From assembly GCA_934271195.1 (NCBI GenBank), contig CAKQRB010000021.1, positions 1 through 64,000 of the forward strand: a stretch of 64,000 bases of DNA, written 5' to 3'. The translations under genes and the position numbers were made by a program. The notes under the pieces were generated by a model, which was given only the letters and a program-made list of their open reading frames with translations, had not been told where the DNA came from and ran no database searches. This document shows positions 17,932 to 25,700 of this stretch, one piece after another. Positions within the stretch are counted from its first letter, which is position 1. The number at the start of each line of letters is the position of its first letter. The stretch comes from an uncultured Alphaproteobacteria bacterium. GTDB lineage: Bacteria > Pseudomonadota > Alphaproteobacteria > RF32 > CAG-239.

Positions 17932-17959
17932 CTTATAGCACATTTTTTTATAAAATCAA
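17932..17959 (-). promoter_or_regulatory. Promoter of the helical-repeat protein gene
   Basis: Minus strand TTGATT (17954-17959), 16-bp spacer, TATAAG (17932-17937). The implied 5' leader is very short and has no clear ribosome site. Confidence 0.55.
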
Positions 17960-18350
17960 CCATAAAAAACTCCTCGAAAGGGGAGATGGCGCAGAAAAAA
18001 TTTTTATAAGACAACGGAATCGTGCTGTTGCAATAGACGACATTGTCAATGCACAGCCGCTTAGTGAAAAAAAGTTGGACGCTGCCGCAACTTGCTCTTT
18101 GGCTTTAGCTGCAGGCACCTGCGTCTTCCTTAATGATTATATCAAAAAGTTATGTAATTTCAGTGCCATAATTTTAGTTTTCTGCCATTTGTTTTTCAAT
18201 CCATGTCATAATCAAATCAATAATGTCTTTTTGCTGTGCTGTTCCTCTCAATGAAAAATATAAACCTTGGCACAAAAACACATGAACCATTGTTTTTGCA
18301 TTGCAAATAAAAAAGAGAACGGTTAAACTCCGAAGCAAAGGAAAAATACC
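17960..18350 (+). other. Gene-free stretch with a possible decayed reading frame
   Basis: GGGGAG is followed by ATG at 17987, but that frame stops after seven codons. Another frame past the A and T runs reads about 55 codons of protein-like sequence (RQRNRAVAIDDIVNAQPLSE then ATCSLALAAGTCVFLNDYIKKL). This could be the remnant of a small frameshifted gene, or chance. A 13-bp palindrome (TTTGCA-T-TGCAAA, 18295-18307) precedes hydE. Nothing else is seen. Confidence 0.3.
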
Positions 18351-19358
18351 ATGAATTTAACAAAAGAAAGTATTATCAGCCTGCTTGCAGACGAAGAACA
18401 TGAACAAGACCTTTTGCAAAAAGCAAATGCTGTCCGCCGGCAATATGTCGGAGACGAGGTTCATCTGCGAGGTTTGATAGAATTTTCAAATATTTGCCGT
18501 AACAATTGCCTCTACTGCGGTATCAGAAAAGGCAATAAAAATGCTGTCCGCTATCGTATGACGCCGGAAGAATTGACAGAAACCGCCCGCCGCGCCGCCG
18601 GTATGGGTTTTAAGACTATTGTCATGCAGTCCGGCGAAGACATGTATTACACGTCGGAGCGGATATGCCGGATTATTGAAGAAATCAAAAAATTTGACGT
18701 AGCCGTTACGCTGAGTATAGGAGAACGCAGCTATCAGGAATACAAAGCGTTCCGCGAAGCCGGTGCCGACCGTTATCTGATGCGTATTGAAACCACGGAC
18801 AAGGACTTATACCATAAGCTTGATCCGGAAATGAGCTGGCAAAAGCGCTATGAATGCCTATTGATGATAAAAGAACTAGGTTATGAGCTTGGTTCCGGCA
18901 TTATGGTCGGCCTTCCGGAGCAAACGCTTGAATCCATCGCCGATGATTTGCTTTTTTTGCAGGATTTGGAAGTTGATATGGCGGGTATCGGACCGTTTAT
19001 TCCGCATCCGGACACCCCTTTGGCACAAGAAAAAGGCGGCGCTTTGCATTTGGCGCTGCGCACTATGGCAATCATGCGGCTTTTGCTGCCGGACATTAAT
19101 ATTCCGGCCACAACGGCAATGGAAAGCCTGCATCCCGAAGGCAGAATAATGGCACTGCAAAGTGGAGCAAATGTTGTTATGCCAAATGTGACGGAAGGAG
19201 AATATCGCAGATTATATGAACTTTATCCCGGAAAAGCAGGAGCAAATGATACGCCTGCTCATTGCCGCAGTTGTATCGGTCGGAAAATTATGTCACTCGG
19301 CCGCAAAATCGGAACCGGTTACGGCAGCCACGGGAGAATTGCCAAAAATGAGGAGTAA
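18351..19358 (+). CDS. hydE: [FeFe]-hydrogenase maturase HydE
   Basis: A 335-residue radical-SAM enzyme taking part in assembly of the organic ligand of the hydrogenase H-cluster. The cluster motif CRNNCLYCGIR (CxxxCxxC) near residue 47, followed by RYRMTPEEL, and a GIMVGLPEQT segment match HydE rather than biotin synthase. Length is normal. The start at 18351 has AAAGGA upstream. HydF, HydG and the hydrogenase are not in the window, so this maturase is separated from its usual partners. It overlaps the next gene by 11 bp, indicating coupled translation. Confidence 0.9.
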   Translation: MNLTKESIISLLADEEHEQDLLQKANAVRRQYVGDEVHLRGLIEFSNICRNNCLYCGIRKGNKNAVRYRMTPEELTETARRAAGMGFKTIVMQSGEDMYYTSERICRIIEEIKKFDVAVTLSIGERSYQEYKAFREAGADRYLMRIETTDKDLYHKLDPEMSWQKRYECLLMIKELGYELGSGIMVGLPEQTLESIADDLLFLQDLEVDMAGIGPFIPHPDTPLAQEKGGALHLALRTMAIMRLLLPDINIPATTAMESLHPEGRIMALQSGANVVMPNVTEGEYRRLYELYPGKAGANDTPAHCRSCIGRKIMSLGRKIGTGYGSHGRIAKNEE

Positions 19359-20118
19359 AGTTTTAATTTACGCTGATTACGGCTGCTCAAACATAAACAT
19401 TTTAGAAAGCGGTTTGCGGGAATATTTTGAACCTCGGAAATGTACGGTAGATTTAACAGATGCCGCGGGTATAATCAGCAGGAATGAACTGAATGAAAAT
19501 GTCCTTGCCTTTTTTATGCCGGGAGGAGCAGGAACGCCTTTTCGTCGTAAACTTGAAGTTCTGGGTAACGAAAAAATCCGTGACTATGTCCGTAACGGCG
19601 GCATATATTGCGGAATTTGTGCCGGGGCATATTATGCCTGCCGCCGGACGATTTTTGAAGCCGATATTCCTGAATTAAAAATTATTAGTGAATGCGGGTT
19701 GAATTTAATTGAAGGACAGGCCGTGGGAACATTGTATAAAGAGCTCGGCATTCTGCCTTATGCCAAAAATGCAGGAGCCGCAGCGGCTGTCGAAATAGAA
19801 TGGCAGGATAAGGAAAAGCATCTTGCTCATTATCACGGAGGTCCGTATTTTGAATTGGATAATCCGGCGGAGTATGAAATTTTGGCGCGTTATAATTTCG
19901 GAGAAAAACCGCCGGCCATAGTAGAACGCAGATACCATAAGGGAAAAGTAATTATTTCCGGTGTTCATTTTGAAGACAGCGGACAACAGCTGAAAAAAGC
20001 TATTCATTGCCTGCGTATAGATTCAGGTATTGCTTTGCAAATTGCAGACAAACTGATGGCAAGAGAAAATTCCAGACAGGCGCTGTTTGATAAAATTATG
20101 TCACGAAGCGGAAGATAA
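19348..20118 (+). CDS. BPL_N-type glutamine-amidotransferase-like protein
   Basis: A 256-residue protein like the N-terminal domain of some eukaryotic biotin-protein ligases (BPL_N), a class I amidotransferase-like fold. It begins KVLIYADYGCSN, has the PGGAGTPF loop and the nucleophile elbow NGGIYCGICAGAYYAC with Cys in the active position, and AHYHGGPYF and SGVHFEDSG near the C terminus. No ligase domain is attached. The start at 19348 overlaps the end of hydE (ATGAGGAGTAA) and has GGGAGA upstream; an in-frame ATG at 19216 lies inside hydE and is not used. The substrate is unknown; coupling to hydE is notable. Confidence 0.82.
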   Translation: MRSKVLIYADYGCSNINILESGLREYFEPRKCTVDLTDAAGIISRNELNENVLAFFMPGGAGTPFRRKLEVLGNEKIRDYVRNGGIYCGICAGAYYACRRTIFEADIPELKIISECGLNLIEGQAVGTLYKELGILPYAKNAGAAAAVEIEWQDKEKHLAHYHGGPYFELDNPAEYEILARYNFGEKPPAIVERRYHKGKVIISGVHFEDSGQQLKKAIHCLRIDSGIALQIADKLMARENSRQALFDKIMSRSGR

Positions 20119-20273
20119 TAGATAATTGATAAAAAACAACACCTTGGCAAATAAACGGCAGAGAGCTAAATCCTGATACATAACATTATTTTTATTTATG
20201 TTATGAGTGTATTGAATCTGACAAAAGTAATGGGGCTTTTGTAGCATACTTATGAACTGTTTTCTGCATATAT

Positions 20274-20297
20274 AAAAAACCCCGGAATTCCGGGGTT
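20274..20297 (-). terminator. Terminator of the small Ser/Cys/Lys-rich protein gene
   Basis: AACCCCGGAATTCCGGGGTT perfect palindrome (20278-20297) with a T run on the minus strand. Confidence 0.8.
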
Positions 20298-20321
20298 GTA
20301 AAATCTCAGTAAAAACAAAGC

Positions 20322-20579
20322 TTATTTTTTTGCTTTAGCGCTAGATGTTTTAGAGCTGGAAGCTTTTTTTACAGAAGTTTTGCTTGCGCAGGCTTTGCTG
20401 CTTGTTTTTGTAGAACAGCTGGATTTGCTTGTGCTGCAAGATTTGCTGGAGCAGCTTATTTTAGAAAACTGGTTCAAAGCATCATTCCAATTTTGCAATT
20501 CTGTGCCGTTTTGGCAACCATTGTTCAGCCAATTGTAGTAAGCGGCAATACGGATATCATTTTCAGAGTAGTTTTTCAT
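20322..20579 (-). CDS. Small DUF2934-like protein with Ser/Cys/Lys-rich tail
   Basis: 85 residues. The N-terminal 38 (DIRIAAYYNWLNNGCQNGTE then WNDALNQF) resemble the short DUF2934 motif, I..xAYxxWxxxG...WxxA. The C-terminal 45 residues are almost only Ser, Lys, Cys, Ala and Thr, in repeats such as SCSSKSCSTSKSSCS, with seven Cys; the end SAKAKK is basic like nucleic-acid-binding tails. The start at 20579 follows AAGGACTATAAAG. It has its own terminator. Function unknown; metal or nucleic-acid binding is possible. Confidence 0.65.
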   Translation of the reverse strand: MKNYSENDIRIAAYYNWLNNGCQNGTELQNWNDALNQFSKISCSSKSCSTSKSSCSTKTSSKACASKTSVKKASSSKTSSAKAKK

Positions 20580-20939
20580 CTTTATAGTCCTTAAAAGTAA
20601 AATTTTCCAAATACAACCATAGAATATATATAAAGTGTTAAAACTTGTTTAATTTATTGATTTTTCTAAAAATTATTTTTTCTCTTCTTGTCAAAAATGT
20701 GTTGTTTTGTCAATGATAATATGTATTTTTGGAAATAAAAAATAATTTTTAAGAAAAATCAAGCGGAGAAGAAATAGTTGTTTGTTAAAATTTCTGATAA
20801 TTTAGGCATAATTTTTTTGTGATATCTGCTTAAATAATGAAAATTTATGACCTGATGCTAATACCGGCACGGCTTCCGGCTCGCCGGTTTCCGGATTCAA
20901 TTCCAATGTTATACACCCCGCATATTTTTTTCTCCTTAA
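20580..20939 (-). other. AT-rich gap with an orphan, protein-like reading frame next to the S41 gene
   Basis: Downstream of the S41 stop (20940) the minus strand has AAGGAG then ATG at 20923, but that frame stops after four codons. In the frame of the S41 gene, after its TAA, about 42 codons remain open and read CITLELNPETGEPEAVPVLA, ending QISQKNYA near 20815. One extra G in the GGGG run at 20916-20919 would join the ATG to this frame. This looks like a small frameshifted gene or a lost C-terminal extension. 20580-20800 is AT-rich and shows no gene. Confidence 0.35.
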
Positions 20940-22583
20940 TTAAGGTTTCCCATCTATCTTTTGCTCCCGCATTCTGTTCAGAAGCGCGGCGTTGAGATTG
21001 TCTTGCCCCTGTGGTTTCTGCCGTTCGGCTGTCATGGCCGGTTTTTCTTGCGTCGGATTTTCCGTTTGCGCTCTAATTCCTCTCAGCGCAGTCAGTTTGC
21101 CGCGTACGTCTGCTAAACGGGAAATAATATTTTCTTGACTGATATTCGACCTTTCAATGGCGGCAATGGCCGGGTCTAAATATTTTGCATAATAGGCCTT
21201 ACGTGGATCCGATGCTGCCTGCGGATCATATTCGGCAAAAACTTCTTTTCCGGCAATGTGTTCGTTTTTCTCACGAAAACCCATAACGCGGCCGCTGTCC
21301 CGATCCATAGCCATAACTGTGGCAAAGGCGTCTTGCCCGCGGCAGTCCACATCCGGTTTATGACCTTTAACCTCAATGTTTTCTCCCTCTCTGTCCCAAT
21401 AGGTGAGTTTGGTTACGGCCACGCGCATGTTGCCACCCCAAGGGGCTGTAAAGGTTCCTTGAGTATATTGTTGCTTACCTGCCGTATTTTCGCCGACATA
21501 TCGCACATTTGGGTGATGATAAAAGGAAGTATAGGCACTTTCTGCCGAAGAACCGACATCGCGATCAATCAAAATATCTGTCCGACCATGAAAACCTTCC
21601 TTTTCATTAAACGGATAATAAACTGCCGTTTCATCAAATAAGGTTTTTGTCTGACCGGAAAAATGGCTGCGTTCAATTAAGTTGGAGGCAGTTAATCCGT
21701 CTTTTTCATAGTTTTGCGATTTATAAGCGCCGTGCTGATGTAAAAAATGGTTTGAAAGCGCCGTGTCTTTAATTTCACAGCGTTTATAAGTATTAACCAG
21801 ATTCCCGTACAGACGTTTGGCAACATGGTCTATCGGCTTGTCTTCGCCGCCGCGGTTGCCGCGTACGTCAAGAATAATACGGCCGTTTTCCCATTTTTCT
21901 TTATTTTCCGAATAAGCCTTGTCAAAGGTTTCAATAAAGCCTTTCCATGTCTCATAATCGTTTTTGCCGCCCAAATTGGGAATAGACACGATTAAAATGT
22001 CTTCATCACCGTTTTTCATTTCTCCAATTTGCCACATTGGAAAACGGACGCCGAATTCTTCACCCCATCCTTCGCCGAGAGAACGATAGCTCTCCGGTTT
22101 GTTTTTATTTTGGAAGAAATTGTCGCCCACGCTTCTTTTCTCGGCCTTTTCTCCGCCGTGAACGGTCTTTTCGCCAATTCCGATTTCAAAATGCCGGTCT
22201 TCAATAAAGGCTGCTGTCCGTTCGGCCATTTCTTGCAAAAACTCTCCTTGAGGACGATCCGCGCTAATTCCGGCATATAGTTTTTCAATTTCAGATTTGA
22301 AACTTTGCTGATTTTCCGGGCTGAATTTATCAAAGCCGACATGTTCAAACGCCGCTTTGGCATAATAGGCCAAATAAAAACGTTGAAGCTCACCGGAGAT
22401 ATTTTTTTGATTATCTTCTTGCAGCTGCGATTTTGAACGAGGCCGATATTGCTGCATCATTTCTGCGTCGGAAACAGATTCTATAATCTGCTCAAAAGTT
22501 AATTTTTGCGACGGCTCTCTTTTTTCCATACAGTCCTCCATCTGGTCAACTGAAGACATCGTATTTTCATTTTCGCCAGCCAT
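20940..22583 (-). CDS. S41-family peptidase-like protein without signal peptide
   Basis: 547 residues. The N-terminal 170 are helical and charged. The middle holds an S41 core: VSIPNLGG, RIILDVRGNRGGED, and DRDVGSSAESAYTSF, where the Ser of GSSAE is the expected nucleophile, then VGENTAGKQQY. The Glu-containing SSAE version is closer to the tricorn/IRBP branch than to the Ser-Lys CtpA branch. The C-terminal 70 residues are Gln-rich and low in complexity. Typical S41 proteases are exported, but no signal peptide or PDZ domain is seen. The start at 22583 has AAAGGG upstream; a longer frame to 22652 runs through the promoter and is rejected. Confidence 0.78.
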   Translation of the reverse strand: MAGENENTMSSVDQMEDCMEKREPSQKLTFEQIIESVSDAEMMQQYRPRSKSQLQEDNQKNISGELQRFYLAYYAKAAFEHVGFDKFSPENQQSFKSEIEKLYAGISADRPQGEFLQEMAERTAAFIEDRHFEIGIGEKTVHGGEKAEKRSVGDNFFQNKNKPESYRSLGEGWGEEFGVRFPMWQIGEMKNGDEDILIVSIPNLGGKNDYETWKGFIETFDKAYSENKEKWENGRIILDVRGNRGGEDKPIDHVAKRLYGNLVNTYKRCEIKDTALSNHFLHQHGAYKSQNYEKDGLTASNLIERSHFSGQTKTLFDETAVYYPFNEKEGFHGRTDILIDRDVGSSAESAYTSFYHHPNVRYVGENTAGKQQYTQGTFTAPWGGNMRVAVTKLTYWDREGENIEVKGHKPDVDCRGQDAFATVMAMDRDSGRVMGFREKNEHIAGKEVFAEYDPQAASDPRKAYYAKYLDPAIAAIERSNISQENIISRLADVRGKLTALRGIRAQTENPTQEKPAMTAERQKPQGQDNLNAALLNRMREQKIDGKP

Positions 22584-22622
22584 TGGTATATACCCTTTTG
22601 TAATAATAAACCAACATATCCT

Positions 22623-22652
22623 AAGTATATACTGTTTATACTTAATATTCAA
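22623..22652 (-). promoter_or_regulatory. Promoter with perfect inverted repeat upstream of the S41 gene
   Basis: Minus strand TTGAAT (22647-22652), 17-bp spacer, TATACT (22624-22629). The spacer and -10 are covered by AAGTATA-N7-TATACTT (22623-22643), a likely repressor site. Confidence 0.65.
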
Positions 22653-22831
22653 TTAAATTTTTTTCGCAATTTTTTGTCAAAATACGTTTAAGGAGTGGGT
22701 TGCTGCATTTGTCCACGGCAATAATTGTTCTGTTAGCAATACTTAAATCACGCTTATGTGTTATTTTTTATTTTACATTTTATATTATGAATTTTATATT
22801 TGGCGTGAAATAATGATTGAAAGGATAAATA

Positions 22832-23296
22832 ATGGAAAAAGTTTTTCGTTATTCAATAAAAGCCATTATAATCAGGAATGGGAAGTTATTGGTAGAAAGT
22901 TGCGATTATGGTCGAGGTCGATTTTGCAAACTTCCCAGCGGTGGACACCAATGGGGAGAAAACATGACAGAAGCTCTGATTAGGGAATGTAAAGAAGAAT
23001 TATGTTTAGAGGTATCACCCAATCGTCTGGTAATAGTTAGAGATTATATTGCCAAAAATCATCGTCAATATACTGATTCAGATTATTTTCATCAGGCTGA
23101 ATTGATGTTTGAGTGCTCGGTTAAAGATTTTTCATCTCTGGCTTGCGGTACAGAACCGGATGGAGAAAACCAGCAAATCAAATGGATTACCATAGACGAC
23201 CTTGCAGATTCTGATTTTTATCCTAAAGCAATTATTCCATATCTTAAAAACATCAAAAATATTAAAGAAACTCTTGTTCTTGGAGATGTCAATTAA
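22832..23296 (+). CDS. NUDIX hydrolase
   Basis: 154 residues with the NUDIX box in GGHQWGENMTEALIRECKEEL (Gx5Ex7REUxEE), which binds metal and hydrolyses nucleoside-diphosphate-linked compounds. The Gly normally two residues after the EE pair is Cys here (REC-KEE-L-C-L), a mild deviation. KAIIIRNGKLLV at the N terminus and the ENQQIKWITIDDL strand are usual for ADP-ribose or nucleotide pyrophosphatase types. The start at 22832 has AAGGATAAAT upstream. It stands alone; the substrate cannot be predicted. Confidence 0.88.
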   Translation: MEKVFRYSIKAIIIRNGKLLVESCDYGRGRFCKLPSGGHQWGENMTEALIRECKEELCLEVSPNRLVIVRDYIAKNHRQYTDSDYFHQAELMFECSVKDFSSLACGTEPDGENQQIKWITIDDLADSDFYPKAIIPYLKNIKNIKETLVLGDVN

Positions 23297-23360
23297 ACAA
23301 GAATCTTTTGATTACCTCTTCACAATGGCTGTATCAAAACTTATCAAAAAATTTAATGCA

Positions 23361-23388
23361 AAAAAAGCCTTGTAAAAACAAGGCTTTA
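23361..23388 (-). terminator. Terminator of tRNA-Lys
   Basis: Minus-strand AAAGCCTTG/CAAGGCTTT stem followed by T-rich sequence, 3 nt past the tRNA CCA end. Confidence 0.8.
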
Positions 23389-23390
23389 AA

Positions 23391-23466
23391 TGGTGAGCGC
23401 GTCGGGATTCGAACCCGAGACCCTTTGATTAAAAGTCAAATGCTCTACCAACTGAGCTACGCACCC
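23391..23466 (-). tRNA. tRNA-Lys (anticodon TTT)
   Basis: A 76-nt cloverleaf on the minus strand: acceptor GGGTGCG/CGCGCTC with one G-U pair, D-arm GCTCAGTTGGTAGAGC, anticodon arm with loop CTTTTAA giving anticodon TTT, T-arm GGGTTCGAATCCC, discriminator A and an encoded CCA at 23391-23393. Confidence 0.97.
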
Positions 23467-23625
23467 TCATTAAATACGAAGCTATGTATAAGCGATAAAA
23501 AAACGATAGTCAATAAAAAAAATCAAAAAAATTAAAAAAAATAAATTTGTGCTGTATTTATTAATAATTATATGTTAACATCACACTAACTTAAAACACG
23601 GAAGACTAATTTTAAGAGGAAAGCC

Positions 23626-23943
23626 ATGGCTGATAATAATATTGCAGAACAAGAAGGTAGATACGATATTTTACAAAACGGGGCAGGAGAAATCCTCATT
23701 ATCATCAAATACCGCAACGGCGGTCCGGAAAATCCGCGTCTGGTTTATGACGGCGGCGATATTGCTCTGCTGTACCGCAGTCGGGAAAGCGCTTTGTTTT
23801 TAGATGCAATTAATGAAAAAGCCCGCGCACCGTTAAAATCCGTAGATGAAGTCCTGATTGCCGAGATTGACGGAGACGAGGTTGCCCGCGAATATAAAGT
23901 GCCGATGCGTATTGTAAAAAGTCTGGAGGCCTTGGCCAAATAG
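23626..23943 (+). CDS. Conserved-looking small protein of unknown function (105 aa)
   Basis: A soluble alpha/beta protein with no known domain recognised (YDILQNGAGEILIIIKYRNG, LVYDGGDIALLYRS, VDEVLIAEIDGDEVAREYKV). Codon use and GC match core genes. The start at 23626 follows AGAGGAAAGCC. It has its own terminator (23964-23994), so it is separate from the Nuo-like genes downstream even though it sits where earlier nuo genes would be expected. It shows no resemblance to any Nuo subunit. Confidence 0.7.
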   Translation: MADNNIAEQEGRYDILQNGAGEILIIIKYRNGGPENPRLVYDGGDIALLYRSRESALFLDAINEKARAPLKSVDEVLIAEIDGDEVAREYKVPMRIVKSLEALAK

Positions 23944-23963
23944 CGTTATGCACAACCGTTGCA

Positions 23964-23994
23964 AAATAAGGGCTTTAAAAGCCCTTATTTTTTG
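23964..23994 (+). terminator. Terminator after the 105-aa protein gene
   Basis: AAATAAGGGC/GCCCTTATTT stem followed by T residues. Confidence 0.8.
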
Positions 23995-24032
23995 TTATAT
24001 TGTTCGCAGTTAAATTATGTAAGACAAATAAA

Positions 24033-25697
24033 ATGCTTGTACATCTGTTTTTATTGTTGTTCGTTCTGGGCGGAACTGCTTTTTTTCTGCCTAAAAACAA
24101 GTTTTCCCGTTTCTTTTCTGCATTGCTCTTTCTCTCGGCAGGAATCGGTGTTTGGAATCTTTTTCAGGCCTGTCATTCAGCGCATACAGAACCGTTTGTT
24201 TTCCATTGGATTCAATACAAAACCCTGCATATAGACATCAGTTTATCTTCCAATTTGCGCAATTTTATTCAAATTATGCCTTTTGGCGTTGTGTTGTTGT
24301 TTTCGCTTTTTAGCAATATTTTTTCTCGGCAGGAAACAAGACGTCTGCGTCTGGGCGGCCTTATGTGCATCAATCTGGCATTTTTGTTGCTTCTGATATG
24401 TGCCAACAATCTGATTGTCTTAATGATTAGTGCTTTTCTGATCGGCATCACAACGCTTTATATTATAAATGATTACGATTCGAAAAAAACTTATATCTTT
24501 TATAATCTGGTTTCTGACATGGCCTTGTTTACGGCTTGTGCCATAATTTACAGCCGCTTTCATCAGGTCGAGTTGTCTGTATTGTTACGTTACGCCCATG
24601 AAGGCGAACACGTTTCGCTGGTTGCGTTACTGATTTTGCTGAGTTTGATGATAAAAAACGGTTTGTTTTTGTTTCAGAACCAATTGCTGAGTTTTCGGGA
24701 TATCAATTTTAATCGGATGATATTTTTGAGCTTTTGCAGTTTGCCGGTTGTCGGAATGTTGATTTATGAAAAAGCCCTGCCGTTGCTGTCTTCTTTTGAA
24801 TATACCGGCATCATAATCGGAACGGCTGCAACCCTTTCCGTGCTCTATGCGCTGGGCGGAACTTTGATTTATGACGATATCAAAGAAAAAACACTGTGCT
24901 TTAATATGCTGTTTTGGGCGTTGCTATATGGCTTATCTTTGTCAATGCCGCAATTCTCTTTTGTCTCCTGCTATCCTCTGTTGTTGCTGATGCTGGCTCT
25001 GAATGGGCTGATTCATGCTTTGTCAGCCTCCGCTTCTGATGAGATTTATGCTTCTAAAATGGGCGGCTTTGCCAAAATGCTGTGGCCGCAGCTTGTTTTT
25101 TTCATCATTTGGTACGCCGTTTTTTCTCAAAATGTTTTTGCTTTAGCCCAACCGGTACCGATTCTGAACTTCGAGTTGGAAATTTTTGCTTTTACCATAG
25201 CTTTGGCTTTGGCACATTTGTTGCGTCAGGTGTTCTTCGGACCAACTCGGGCAGATGGCATTGTCTATGCGCGTTTACGGACTTTGCCTTATGCCGATTG
25301 CTGGCTTCCGGCAGTTTTGATTTGTGGCTTCTATGCCTTGCCGCTGTCAAAAATTTCGGTCGCGGGGATAACGGCGCCGGCCGTATTTGTCCTGCTGCTG
25401 GTCATACATCCTCTGCGCGGCTTGTCACGTTATTACGCCGATGAAGAATTGCAGTTGTCAGAATTCTTCAAACGCTTTTATGAGCTGCTGATTTTAACGC
25501 CGATAACTGTTTTGGGACGAATTTTGTGGTTGACCATAGATTTTGTAATTATAGAACGCACAATTATCAATTCTCTCTCGGATATGATAAAGATTTTAAT
25601 CCGAATCTCTCAAAAAATCCACCAGCCGCAAATGCTTAATTATATCCTGCTTACGCTTTGCGGACTGGGTATCATCTTTTTGTATGCGGGGAGATAA
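24033..25697 (+). CDS. nuoL: Divergent NuoL-like antiporter-type membrane subunit
   Basis: 554 residues, about 14-16 membrane helices, followed directly by NuoM- and NuoN-like genes and then birA and rnj, the order found downstream of complex I operons in many Alphaproteobacteria. Identity with NuoL is weak: the Glu of the usual helix-5 LFWEGVG segment appears replaced (NNLIVLMISAFLIG, near residue 133). The family KSAQLPLQTWLPDA segment is reduced to IKNGLFLFQNQLL, keeping a Lys. The amphipathic C-terminal tail is short. nuoA-K do not precede it. The start at 24033 is preferred to the TTG at 24000. Proton pumping is doubtful. Confidence 0.6.
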   Translation: MLVHLFLLLFVLGGTAFFLPKNKFSRFFSALLFLSAGIGVWNLFQACHSAHTEPFVFHWIQYKTLHIDISLSSNLRNFIQIMPFGVVLLFSLFSNIFSRQETRRLRLGGLMCINLAFLLLLICANNLIVLMISAFLIGITTLYIINDYDSKKTYIFYNLVSDMALFTACAIIYSRFHQVELSVLLRYAHEGEHVSLVALLILLSLMIKNGLFLFQNQLLSFRDINFNRMIFLSFCSLPVVGMLIYEKALPLLSSFEYTGIIIGTAATLSVLYALGGTLIYDDIKEKTLCFNMLFWALLYGLSLSMPQFSFVSCYPLLLLMLALNGLIHALSASASDEIYASKMGGFAKMLWPQLVFFIIWYAVFSQNVFALAQPVPILNFELEIFAFTIALALAHLLRQVFFGPTRADGIVYARLRTLPYADCWLPAVLICGFYALPLSKISVAGITAPAVFVLLLVIHPLRGLSRYYADEELQLSEFFKRFYELLILTPITVLGRILWLTIDFVIIERTIINSLSDMIKILIRISQKIHQPQMLNYILLTLCGLGIIFLYAGR

Positions 25698-25700
25698 GCC

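Noticed and set aside
19216..19347. Longer N terminus for the BPL_N-like protein
   Set aside because: It lies wholly inside hydE, and a better ribosome site and conserved start occur at 19348.
23308..23535. 75-codon frame across the tRNA region
   Set aside because: It reads through the antisense strand of tRNA-Lys and its terminator.
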